Positions 46,330 through 54,452 of a DNA stretch of 64,000 nucleotides are shown here, piece by piece; the stretch's first letter is position 1; each line of letters starts with the position of its first letter. The position numbers and the translations under genes were made by a program. This DNA comes from Ampelomyces quisqualis. Its lineage: Eukaryota > Ascomycota > Dothideomycetes > Pleosporales > Phaeosphaeriaceae. Under the pieces are notes generated by a model. It ran no database searches. It saw nothing but the letters and a program-made list of their open reading frames with translations, and was not told where the DNA came from. The stretch lies in NCBI GenBank assembly GCA_018398575.1, contig JAGTXZ010000008.1, positions 372,001 to 436,000 of the forward strand, written 5' to 3'.

Positions 46330-46503
46330 ACTGTTGTTAAGTCTAGATGCAGAGCGCTTAGCGTTGTTCATAGAGTAAAAGAAACTTTTGTTGTCAACAA
46401 AAGCGGCAGCAGCCATCTCATTGTTAAGTCTAGATGCAGAGTGCTTGGCATCACAAAGGGAGCAGACAAAGCCTTTGTTGTTAACAAAAGCAGCAGCAGC
46501 CAT
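46330..46503 (-). repeat. 87-base in-frame tandem duplication in gag
   Basis: Two adjacent 29-codon units (46503-46417 and 46416-46330) both begin MAAAAFV, followed by NNK or DNK, and end SASRLNN. The first keeps CSLC in the middle; the second has YSMN at the same place. This is an in-frame duplication in the part of Gag where a nucleic-acid-binding motif is expected. Confidence 0.75.
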
Positions 46504-47770
46504 TCTGTTAGACTTGCCTCAGTAGCCTTAACCATTGTTCAATCAATCATTGCGTGGCGTATTATAGCAATCCTAGTATGTTCTGCGCTGTTAAGCTCCA
46601 CCGCCATTGTTTCCACTGCGGCGGAGTTCTAGATGCAGTTCCCAGCAGGTGCTTTCAATGTAACCTCGCATGCTGCATACAGTACACTAATTGCGTTGTC
46701 GCATGCAGTTGCCTGTCCTCGCCTCACTTTGTCGTAAGTTCAAGTAATCATTCCTTAGGTAATCATTCCTCAGGTAGTCGTTCTGGAGATAGCTTTGTCT
46801 GCCAAAGCCGTTAGACGCGTACAGCATCGTGCGTTGCAGGTCTGGTTCAGGGACGTAGCTGGACTCATAGGTGAGTAATTGCGTAATAACATAATCAAGT
46901 TCTTCAAACTTCGTGTCAATGTCCCTCAGAAGGTGGTACTGCGTAGCGAATTCCTTGAACAGCAGGTATCCTCAAAGGCTACGTATGATTTTGCTAATAA
47001 CCATCTGCTCATCACAGGTGCCTCCAGCCTCAGTAATGTCCTGTTAAGCATTCTTAATAGCATTAATGTAATCCTACGCGTTAGCATAACGCGTAGCGTA
47101 TATGGCGCTAAACTAGTTCTCTGCCAGTTCACGTACTTGTGCGTCAGTAATGTCATATCTTCCAACAAGATAATTGTAAGCCGCTTTTAGGTCATCAAAG
47201 GCTTTAAGTTGGCCCCTTAGGCTAGTGTAGATCCAAGTAATGAGGAGTGCCATAGCAGTAAAAAGAATCTTCCTTCCTTTGTTGTATTTGTCCAAGTTAA
47301 ACTTGTACAAAGCTATTTTGCTGGCAAAGTCTTAGCCTTTGGACGCATCCTTGGCGGCTTTAGCCAATTGTTTGACGAAATCTTTAATCTTGTTAGGGCC
47401 TAGAGTTCCTCTAGTCCTGCGTCTGTCCTTCTCTTTCTTCTTGCTGTCTGCGGCAGAAGAGGCTGCTGTGCCCTTAGCAGTGTCGTCCTTAGGCGTGTTG
47501 TTAGAGGGTTGTTTATAATTGAATCTATAATTATTAGCATCTGGTATTAGAGTAGGCACAAAAACTCCTATAAAAACGTCCTAAACGCCTTTGCCTAGGG
47601 CAGCAACTTTAAAGGCTTGTTTCCATTGTTAAGCATTGCGTTTCCCTTGAAGTTGCTCGTAGGCTCCTGGGTCATTCATGGCGTAGATGTTGTACTTGGT
47701 GATAAGTGTGTGTGAAAGTAAAGTTGTTTGATCTATCTTGTTAAAAGCTGTCGCGTAGCAGAAGCTTACA

Positions 47771-47781
47771 GGCTCATAACC
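47771..47781 (-). other. Copia primer-binding site matching the initiator tRNA-Met anticodon arm
   Basis: In element sense the sequence GGTTATGAGCC starts immediately after the 5' LTR. Its complement GGCTCATAACC contains the CAT anticodon and stem bases of fungal initiator tRNA-Met. Drosophila copia and yeast Ty5 prime with a cleaved 5' half of that tRNA, pairing at this internal site rather than at the tRNA 3' end. Confidence 0.75.
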
Positions 47782-47899
47782 TCTTGATAAGAAGGATACA
47801 TTCTATCTAATGTCTACAGACGTGTTTATATACCCGTCTGTACAAAGGATGTCTAGGAACAAAGGATACTTTGTGAGGTGTGTGAGCCTATCACCAACA
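47782..47899 (-). repeat. 5' LTR of the Copia element
   Basis: A 118-base repeat, 116/118 identical to the copy at 40169-40286. In element sense it begins TGTTGGTGATAGG and ends TTATCAAGA. The TG start is canonical and the GA end is not; both copies agree and the duplicated target site fixes the boundary. Confidence 0.95.
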
Positions 47900-47904
47900 G
47901 CCCT
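47900..47904. repeat. Target-site duplication GCCCT, right copy
   Basis: This copy is identical to 40164-40168. Reading from the left copy straight to 47905 restores the transporter frame. Confidence 0.9.
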
Positions 47905-48831
47905 GTATCGTACTATTACCCAACTCTGCTACGCGGCGCCGGCATCACTGACCGGCGCACCCGCCTTCTCTATAACGGTATGCAAAACGTCGTGTCGTTC
48001 GCCGGCGCCGTCTTCGGCGCCTTCTACACAGACAAATGGGGTCGACGCCCCCAACTCCTCGTCTCGACGGCCATGCTGGTCTTCATCTTCGCAATCATCT
48101 GTGCCCTGGTGGCGACAAATCTCCAGAAGAATGCCGCGGGTGAGTACGTGTATGATGCGAACAAGACGCCAGAAATCAAGAGAAAGGGACAGGCAAGAGC
48201 GGTGATTGCGTTCATCTTCGTTTTCGGGTTTGTGTATAGTACGGGGTACACGCCTTTACAACAACTTTATCCCGTGGAGTGTTTGCGGTACGAGAGTAGG
48301 GCCAAGGGAATGGCGCTGTAAGCAACATCTTCTCTCCATGCAAATATTCAAAGAATAAGCTAACAACAATAACACCCCAGCTACAATTTCCTCGTCAACA
48401 TCGCCAACTTCTACAACACCTTTGTAACAGGCATCGCCTTCTCCGGCGCAGGCTGGAAAGTAAGCTCACCCAAGTCGAATTCTCATCTCCATTACCATTC
48501 TTGTCTCGAGACACATCATCCACTAACCCCCCCCAACCAAAAATAGTACTACTTCCTCTTCATCTTCTGGGACATCTTTGAGTTCGTATTCATCTACTTC
48601 TTCTTCGTCGAGACGCGCCGCCGCACCCTCGAAGAAATCAGCGAGATCTTCAAGTCCCGCAAGCCAGTCAAGACGTCGCTCTCGAAAACCAAGATTGTTG
48701 TACATGGTGGGAATAGGGGAGTTACGGAGATGATAGACAAGGAGGATGAGAGTGGGTGGGGTATGGGCAGGGAGAGAGCGAGGGGGAGGTTTGAAATGGA
48801 GGGGTTTGGGAGCAATGCGGGCAGGAGTTAG
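47905..48831 (+). pseudogene. MFS sugar transporter, 3' part downstream of the Copia insertion
   Basis: Exon pieces 47905-48317, 48381-48459 and 48547-48831 continue the transporter: VSYYYPTLLRGAGITD, a helix pair, DKWGRRPQLL, the PVECLRYESRAKGMAL motif typical of the last third of sugar porters, two more helices across two introns, and the FFVETRRRTLEEI end motif with a hydrophilic tail. Joined to the left part the gene would encode about 581 residues, normal for fungal sugar porters. No stop, frameshift or RIP-like change was seen in this part, so it is a recent casualty of the insertion. Without a start and the first helices it should not be functional. Confidence 0.9.
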
Positions 48832-49697
48832 GGATGGATGAAGGCTAGTTGGGTAGCCTCCTTATGCATTATGAATATTTCGTTTCGTCATTGAGGGGTC
48901 TTTTGGCGATGATTGTTGAGGTTGTGATGGGCTGAGATGTTCATCCCCACCTTATATGATATTGTTGTCTTCACACGGTTGGACTTCGGATTGCGGTTTT
49001 GTTGGGAAGGTCTAATATCAGTATGTTTTCTAATACATACCAAAATCCAGGAGGGAGGAGACGCATTATGCATGCACACGACGCAGCCGTTGCTTGGCTT
49101 CATCTGTTTGGATGTTCGTAGCTTGGAAGTTGGAAGAAGATTGTCAACGACCATTACATGTCACCAAGCCAACACGTCGTCAAATATGGTAACAATTTCA
49201 CATCCATTCCCATTCCAACCATCTTATCATATCGAAATAAGAACTCTAATCATATCAACATTGTGAACCGTTGGGTATATGCTTCGTCCATCCGCTAAAC
49301 CGCCCGCATCCCCAATCCCATCCAGTTGTCCCATTACCAGCATGTGGCAACCTAGTCGAGATAGGAAAACCAAATAATTAACATGATCATGACGCAACGG
49401 CTTGCGCCATTTATGTAGATGATTGTCGTTGAGGCTTGCGCCTTTAAATGCGTGTTGTAGTGATGCTTTGCGCACATTCCATCGCTATGCAGATTGAAAA
49501 GAACGAAACAGCAATCAAGGAGGGGTATAAGAAAAAGCAAGACGCTTGAACGCAGCAATAAGGAAAGAAAATATATAATTCCGACGATATGCAGAACATT
49601 GGACCCATTATGATAATGCGGCTTTGGTGTGTAAAAAGACGGCAGCCTCCTGGACTTTTAGGAGCGCAGCTCGACTGAGAAAAGAAATGGTGGGGTA
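48832..49697. other. Intergenic gap between convergent ends
   Basis: This 0.87 kb is AT-richer than the genes around it and probably holds 3' untranslated regions. No coding frame, repeat or RNA gene was recognised. Confidence 0.45.
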
Positions 49698-52600
49698 TTA
49701 GACGCTGACGGTGCGGCGGACGCCAATCTCGGGCTTCTGGGCGTAGCCGATGAGCATCTTGAAGCTTGTGCCGCGCTTCTCGCACTCGTTGATAAGAGCT
49801 GCGTCGCGCCAGATGCTGTTCTCAAGGAGGTTGCCAGATGCAGCGGCACCGGGCTCGCCGGCTTCGGGAAGGACGAGAGACTCGTAGCAGCGCGAATACC
49901 ACCAGCGACCGACGCGTGCGACCATGTCGGTGATGCCGTTGTCGGTGGTCTCGGAAGGCGAAGAGACATTAAGAAGATCGGAGAACGAGACTTCCGGGTT
50001 GAGGTCTTTGCCAGTGGATAGAGTACTGCTCTTTTTGCTCTTGGGGCTTGCATTGCTGCCAGTGCGTTTGGTTGTAGGCTTGTTCGCGTCATCCTGAGTG
50101 GGCAATTTGCCAGCTACGGGTACGCCAACAATGCATCGGTTGCATCCGAGAAAACCCTTCCGCCCGAGGCCAGCCATGATTTCATCGCTGATGTTGCGAA
50201 GAGAAAGAGTCTCGTCGGCGACTTGCATCCGCATCTTCAGGCCACGAACGGCACGACGGGCGCGGTTGCCCATGTTGACAAGATCGAGATCAAGTACACT
50301 GAACTCGAGGTAACCACCTGGGCGCAAGACTCGCTTGGCCTCAGAGAGAACGAAGCGGTGCACGGACGAGGGAAGAGCAGCTGGGAAGCGAAGTACGACG
50401 CTGGCAAAGAAGTGCATCGGGAATGGAAGCGCATTCGTGAGCGAATTGTGGCAGATATGACGATGGTTGCGGAGTGTCGACCAAGGCTCGGCTTGTCCGT
50501 CGTTTGATGAAGCTGACGATGATGCGCCAGGGCCAACGTCATAGACAGTGGCTTCGGGGTATGTCAACGCGCAGTAGTATGACCAGTCCTTACCGAGACC
50601 ATCGATGACGAGAACGCGATCTTCGTTGGCATCCTTCAGCTCGAAGTGAACAGGACTGAAGAGTACTCGACCAAAGGAAAGCCATTTGCTCGTCATGAGT
50701 GCGCCAAAGCGAAGGTTGGCCATAGAGACCAGTCCGTCGGCTTGCGTCTCGGCAATTTCCATGAGGCGAGAGTCTCCGTATCTGTTTGCTGCAGCGCCGT
50801 CACAATCTTTGCTAGACCTCGAGGAAGTGGTAGCTTTCGACTGTCGTGCGCTCGGTGGCAACGATACTGGAGGACTGGATCGAGTAGAGCGCCTCGCAGC
50901 CGAGCCTGTAGACAAGCGGGGACTAGCAGGCAAGCTTAGGCGGCCAGTGACAGGATCGACCACAATGATCTTACGCTCGCCATAGTCTTGTATGAAATCA
51001 TTGAAAGAGAACGGTGAAGTCGGAGATTGATTAGAGTGCAAGACCGCAAGCAAACGAGAACGGCGTAGGTGCAGTGATGGGTAGGTGATATCCTTGGCTG
51101 AACAGTCCGACTGAGCAGACTCTCGCGCAACATTGGTCTTGAGAGGGAGTGGCTCAAGTGAGGGGTGTTGGCTTCGCGTAGCTCGGTCTTGCACCCCGTC
51201 GAGAAGATCGTCGTACTCGTTCCATAATTCATCCTCGGAGAGTGGAGCGTCAGGTCCAGGTACGACCGCGGTCCCAAATACAGGTGCGAAGCTCCAGATA
51301 CCAGAGCTGCTGGAATAAGAGACTTCAGAATCTTTGCGAGGTGGGAACTTGAAGAACTCGCTTTGTCTTGACTCGTCTGAACGAGGGCTCGTAGTCGCAA
51401 TAGCCGACCCATGAGTGAGCGCGTTGAGGCCATGTAGGATGGGGTATGGCTCCGCTGGCCCAGCAGTAGTCACCATAGAGCCGATAGAGTCAAATGAGGT
51501 GCGAGGAACAGCGGCTGGTCGAGGTTGATTGGAGGCGAACGGGCGTGAGAACGATTGCGAAGAGGGGCGGCGAGGTGGCGCCCGAGTCGAAATTACGTGA
51601 GGTATGCGACCAACCTGTGGGAGACGACTAGGTCGTGGAGGTGGACTTATTGGCGGCGGATCCTGTGGAGGCAGGCTCTGAGGAAGTGAAGTTGTTCCAT
51701 CTGGTATAGCAGGGTAGAGGAGCGCGACAGGCGCATCCTTGGGTCGTGCAGCCTCTTCTTTCATTGACGACGGCGCAGCAAATGGTGATGACGGAGGCGA
51801 GAGATCCGTGACGGGGGTCAGATCGGCGATCGATGGGCGTGCAGAAGACTGCGGAGCGTATGGGATGTTGGTGTTGAGAAACAGCTTCTGTTGTTGCTTT
51901 TCCTGTTGCATTGGCTTCCTCAAGGCCACCTTGGGCGATGCGGACCGAACTGGAAGCGTGGAGCTAGGCGGAAGTATCGGCATTGGAGGCAATAGCATGG
52001 ACTGCATGCGCTCCCTCCGCTCTGGCTCGTCATCTGACAGCGCGTTATCGGTACCCTCATCCGGTGTGTCGGCCTCCTTCATCAACTGCTCGATATCGTT
52101 CATGTCCAGGCCGTTTTGATCCATCAGAGCATAGTGAGCAAAAGACCGAGAGACTGCAGCGGGGGCTGCAGCAGCAGTAGGAGCCACTGCTGGCGAGTCT
52201 GTGCGCGGGACTGCGTGTGCGCGCTGGAAGAAGTTCCACTTCGAAGATTTTGGTGCTTCTTTCTCAGCTTTGCCCTTTTTTGATGACTTTAACCACCTTC
52301 CTTCTTTGCCTTCATTGGCGACATCGCTCACAGATTTCTTGCGGCCCTTGTCTGCCGATCGACCAGCTGGCACAGTAGGAGGACCGCTGGCCCCGTCAGA
52401 CGTCTTGGTGGCTCGAGAAGTACGCCTTGACGCTAGCGCTGGCAGAAATGATCTCTTCGAATCATCATCGCTCTCCGACGGCCTTCGTCGTCCCAATGGG
52501 ATCTTCTGTGGTGGGGAGCCACCACGCGTCATGTCGGGCATTGCCGAAGGCAGTAATGTTGGCCTGTTGTTAATAGCAGATTGTGAGATATTACTGTTCA

Positions 52601-54452
52601 TCTTCTTTAGTTCGTTACCAGACCTTGCAGATACGTCAAGACTGCTGCTACTATGCATGGGATCGGGGCTACGAGATAGCTGGGTGCTACTACCAGTGCC
52701 TCGAATTACTCTGGGCGCAAGTCGATTGAGAAAGAAATCGTCCATGTCTGTGCTGTTCGTGCTCGTCATGCTGCTCTTGCGGGTCGATGGCGTTCGATCT
52801 AAGCTCTCAGACGTCGTTCCTGCACTGGCTGATCGACCTATGCTGGCTACACTAATTGAGCTTCCGCTACGACCATGCACCGAGTATTTACCATAGCCTT
52901 CATGTCCGGTGCCGGCCACTGGGCCCTTCCTTTGAAGTTTGTTCTCTGTTTTGGCTGGAGGAGTCGGTTCAGTCTTGGTCCGTCGACTGAAAAAGCCAAA
53001 CCTCGCAGTCTTCCTAGGGCTCGGTGCAGGGACTGGCGCTGGGAGGGTACTCGATATTCGTGCCCCTCGATCGCTCTGAGCGTCGGATGTCGGTCCACCC
53101 ATCGATTCGTGTGATACTGGAGAAACAACAGACATGGATCCAGGTGACGGAATGCGAGAAGAAGCTTTGCTGGGCACACCGGCTCTCGGTCTCGCAGCTG
53201 GACCTGGCCCAGCTTTGGATTCCGTTGAGCTCGTCCGCCTATGTGCCGAGGGGAAGATCACCATGTTACTCTGTATAATTGGAGATGGACCACGAATGCC
53301 CATGATCTCGGGCATGCCATCTCGGGATGGCCTAGCTGGTCGACAAAATGTTGGCTGCGACACAGGCGACTGGTCTACCAAATGGGCAAACTCAGGCGGT
53401 GCTTGCAAATTGACTCTTTCTGCAGGGATCGGCGGGCTCTGTGGTAACGTTGCGAGGCCATTGTGGGATTGCTTGTCTTTGTGTCTGGCTCCTTCGGTGA
53501 TAACAGTAGAAGCCGATGAGGATGACGTGGATGACTCGCGAACGGTGGAGAGGGTATGAGGATTTCGAGTATTTGTTTCGTCCGGGGTTTGGCGTTGTGT
53601 TACTGGTGGTCTGCACTGCAGTGGGCTTGCTTGTTTTGTTCGGTGCGAATTTCTCGACAAAGCGTTGCCAGGAGAATACGAGGACATGGATGCAGGTGTG
53701 GAGGAGACGGAGAAAGATCCGGGAGATCCCGAGTATCTTGTCGAAGGCGTTGCAGAAAGGGCATATTGTGGTGTAGGGAGAGGTAATATGTCTGTTGGGC
53801 CTATCTCATAGCCATAGAGTCCTTGGTCGTAACACTCGATTTCACGCTCGGCTCGAGCAAAAATTGACGACGAGGGTGGGAGCGATATCCCGAGTACGGT
53901 TTCTGAGAATGGGTCCTTGTATCCGCCAGGTATCCCATCGACTTGCTGCCTATCATCTTGAGACGACATGGAGTCGTCTCTGATTCGCAAAGCCTGGCGA
54001 CTGCTAGCAACTCCCACACTGGTCTGCTTTCTCCTTAAGACGTTGGATCGTGGACTTTCAATTGTTGAAGCGGACGATCCAGATGCAAGCGATGGTGTCC
54101 TTATGTTATTGGGAACCTCGAGCTTGGGCAAGCGAGGTGTTTGAACTTGATGCGTGGTCCTTGACGCTGATATGCCCGGTAGTTGAGATGAATGAGCTAC
54201 AGTCGAGCTACCGTCTCGGTGCGTGGAGACTTTTCTCGTCGGTGCCCTCTGAAATGCCGGGGCTCTGCTCGTCTGCGCCTGCTCATCTCGCGAAGGCCTT
54301 CTCTTTTGTAGCTTGGACTGACTGATTGTTGGTACTTGAGATGTGATTGTTGTGATTGTGGTAGGGGTGACTGATCGTTGTGGTAATCGAGTGGTCGGCG
54401 CTCGGTCCCCCGGTCGTCTTGAGGGGACGAGCTGTGACTTATGTGATGCCAT
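49698..54452 (-). CDS. Very large, mostly disordered protein with C-terminal methyltransferase-like domain
   Basis: One intronless frame of 1,584 residues, starting MASHKSQLVPSRR. About 1,200 N-terminal residues are Ser/Pro/Arg-rich and disordered, with islands such as FGFFSRRTK, KSSKWNFFQRAHAV and MDDFFLNRLAPRVI that look like short conserved motifs. From about residue 1,230 the sequence becomes globular: LRFGALMTSKWLSFGRVLFS, DRVLVIDGLGKDWSYYCAL (in place of the usual glycine-rich SAM loop), then VHRFVLSEAKRVLRPGGYLEF, a classic class I methyltransferase segment, and WWYSRCYESLVLP. Proteins of this layout occur widely in filamentous fungi without known function. Because the SAM loop is atypical, methyltransferase activity is uncertain. 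The true start could be elsewhere. Confidence 0.82.
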   Translation of the reverse strand: MASHKSQLVPSRRPGDRAPTTRLPQRSVTPTTITTITSQVPTISQSKLQKRRPSRDEQAQTSRAPAFQRAPTRKVSTHRDGSSTVAHSSQLPGISASRTTHQVQTPRLPKLEVPNNIRTPSLASGSSASTIESPRSNVLRRKQTSVGVASSRQALRIRDDSMSSQDDRQQVDGIPGGYKDPFSETVLGISLPPSSSIFARAEREIECYDQGLYGYEIGPTDILPLPTPQYALSATPSTRYSGSPGSFSVSSTPASMSSYSPGNALSRNSHRTKQASPLQCRPPVTQRQTPDETNTRNPHTLSTVRESSTSSSSASTVITEGARHKDKQSHNGLATLPQSPPIPAERVNLQAPPEFAHLVDQSPVSQPTFCRPARPSRDGMPEIMGIRGPSPIIQSNMVIFPSAHRRTSSTESKAGPGPAARPRAGVPSKASSRIPSPGSMSVVSPVSHESMGGPTSDAQSDRGARISSTLPAPVPAPSPRKTARFGFFSRRTKTEPTPPAKTENKLQRKGPVAGTGHEGYGKYSVHGRSGSSISVASIGRSASAGTTSESLDRTPSTRKSSMTSTNSTDMDDFFLNRLAPRVIRGTGSSTQLSRSPDPMHSSSSLDVSARSGNELKKMNSNISQSAINNRPTLLPSAMPDMTRGGSPPQKIPLGRRRPSESDDDSKRSFLPALASRRTSRATKTSDGASGPPTVPAGRSADKGRKKSVSDVANEGKEGRWLKSSKKGKAEKEAPKSSKWNFFQRAHAVPRTDSPAVAPTAAAAPAAVSRSFAHYALMDQNGLDMNDIEQLMKEADTPDEGTDNALSDDEPERRERMQSMLLPPMPILPPSSTLPVRSASPKVALRKPMQQEKQQQKLFLNTNIPYAPQSSARPSIADLTPVTDLSPPSSPFAAPSSMKEEAARPKDAPVALLYPAIPDGTTSLPQSLPPQDPPPISPPPRPSRLPQVGRIPHVISTRAPPRRPSSQSFSRPFASNQPRPAAVPRTSFDSIGSMVTTAGPAEPYPILHGLNALTHGSAIATTSPRSDESRQSEFFKFPPRKDSEVSYSSSSGIWSFAPVFGTAVVPGPDAPLSEDELWNEYDDLLDGVQDRATRSQHPSLEPLPLKTNVARESAQSDCSAKDITYPSLHLRRSRLLAVLHSNQSPTSPFSFNDFIQDYGERKIIVVDPVTGRLSLPASPRLSTGSAARRSTRSSPPVSLPPSARQSKATTSSRSSKDCDGAAANRYGDSRLMEIAETQADGLVSMANLRFGALMTSKWLSFGRVLFSPVHFELKDANEDRVLVIDGLGKDWSYYCALTYPEATVYDVGPGASSSASSNDGQAEPWSTLRNHRHICHNSLTNALPFPMHFFASVVLRFPAALPSSVHRFVLSEAKRVLRPGGYLEFSVLDLDLVNMGNRARRAVRGLKMRMQVADETLSLRNISDEIMAGLGRKGFLGCNRCIVGVPVAGKLPTQDDANKPTTKRTGSNASPKSKKSSTLSTGKDLNPEVSFSDLLNVSSPSETTDNGITDMVARVGRWWYSRCYESLVLPEAGEPGAAASGNLLENSIWRDAALINECEKRGTSFKMLIGYAQKPEIGVRRTVSV

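Larger units (their letters stand above)
40333..47679 (-). pseudogene. Copia gag-pol, one frame with many RIP-type stops
   Basis: From the ATG at 47679 to the TGA at 40333 all recognisable parts lie in one frame of 2,449 codons: Gag (about 47.7-46.3 kb), aspartic protease (about 45.7-45.4 kb, DSRA where DSGA is expected), integrase zinc-binding region with CPICKTSRA and core (about 45.3-44.3 kb), a long linker with a Cys-rich region, reverse transcriptase (about 41.9-41.0 kb, YVDN where YVDD is expected), and RNase H (about 40.8-40.35 kb, LTKSEYVAALDACKEAIWL and NLADLFTKALPK). The frame is broken only by stop codons, many at positions where the family has Trp or Gln, for example before VLKKK in reverse transcriptase. 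No frameshift was seen. The element is not autonomous as it stands. Confidence 0.9.
40169..47899 (-). mobile_element. Full-length Ty1/Copia LTR retrotransposon, RIP-damaged
   Basis: The element is 7,731 bases long, with 118-base LTRs, flanking GCCCT duplications, and its coding strand on the minus strand. In sense order it has a 5' LTR (47899-47782), a primer site (47781-47771), one gag-pol frame (47679-40333), a polypurine tract, and a 3' LTR (40286-40169). Protease, integrase, reverse transcriptase and RNase H follow in that order, which is the Copia arrangement. It is larger than most Copia elements (about 5 kb), mainly because of extra Cys-rich coding sequence between integrase and reverse transcriptase. 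TpA-rich composition and stops at former Trp or Gln codons indicate RIP. It interrupts the sugar transporter. Confidence 0.95.

Noticed and set aside
46554..46814. Plus-strand Cys-rich frame inside the Copia element (CFHCGG, CFQC)
   Set aside because: It looks like a zinc knuckle, but the strand is antisense to a gag-pol frame that is consistent over the whole element, so it is a shadow.
49698..54452. Plus-strand frames of 100-230 codons opposite the large methyltransferase-like gene
   Set aside because: Antisense shadows of a 1,584-codon frame with clear protein character.
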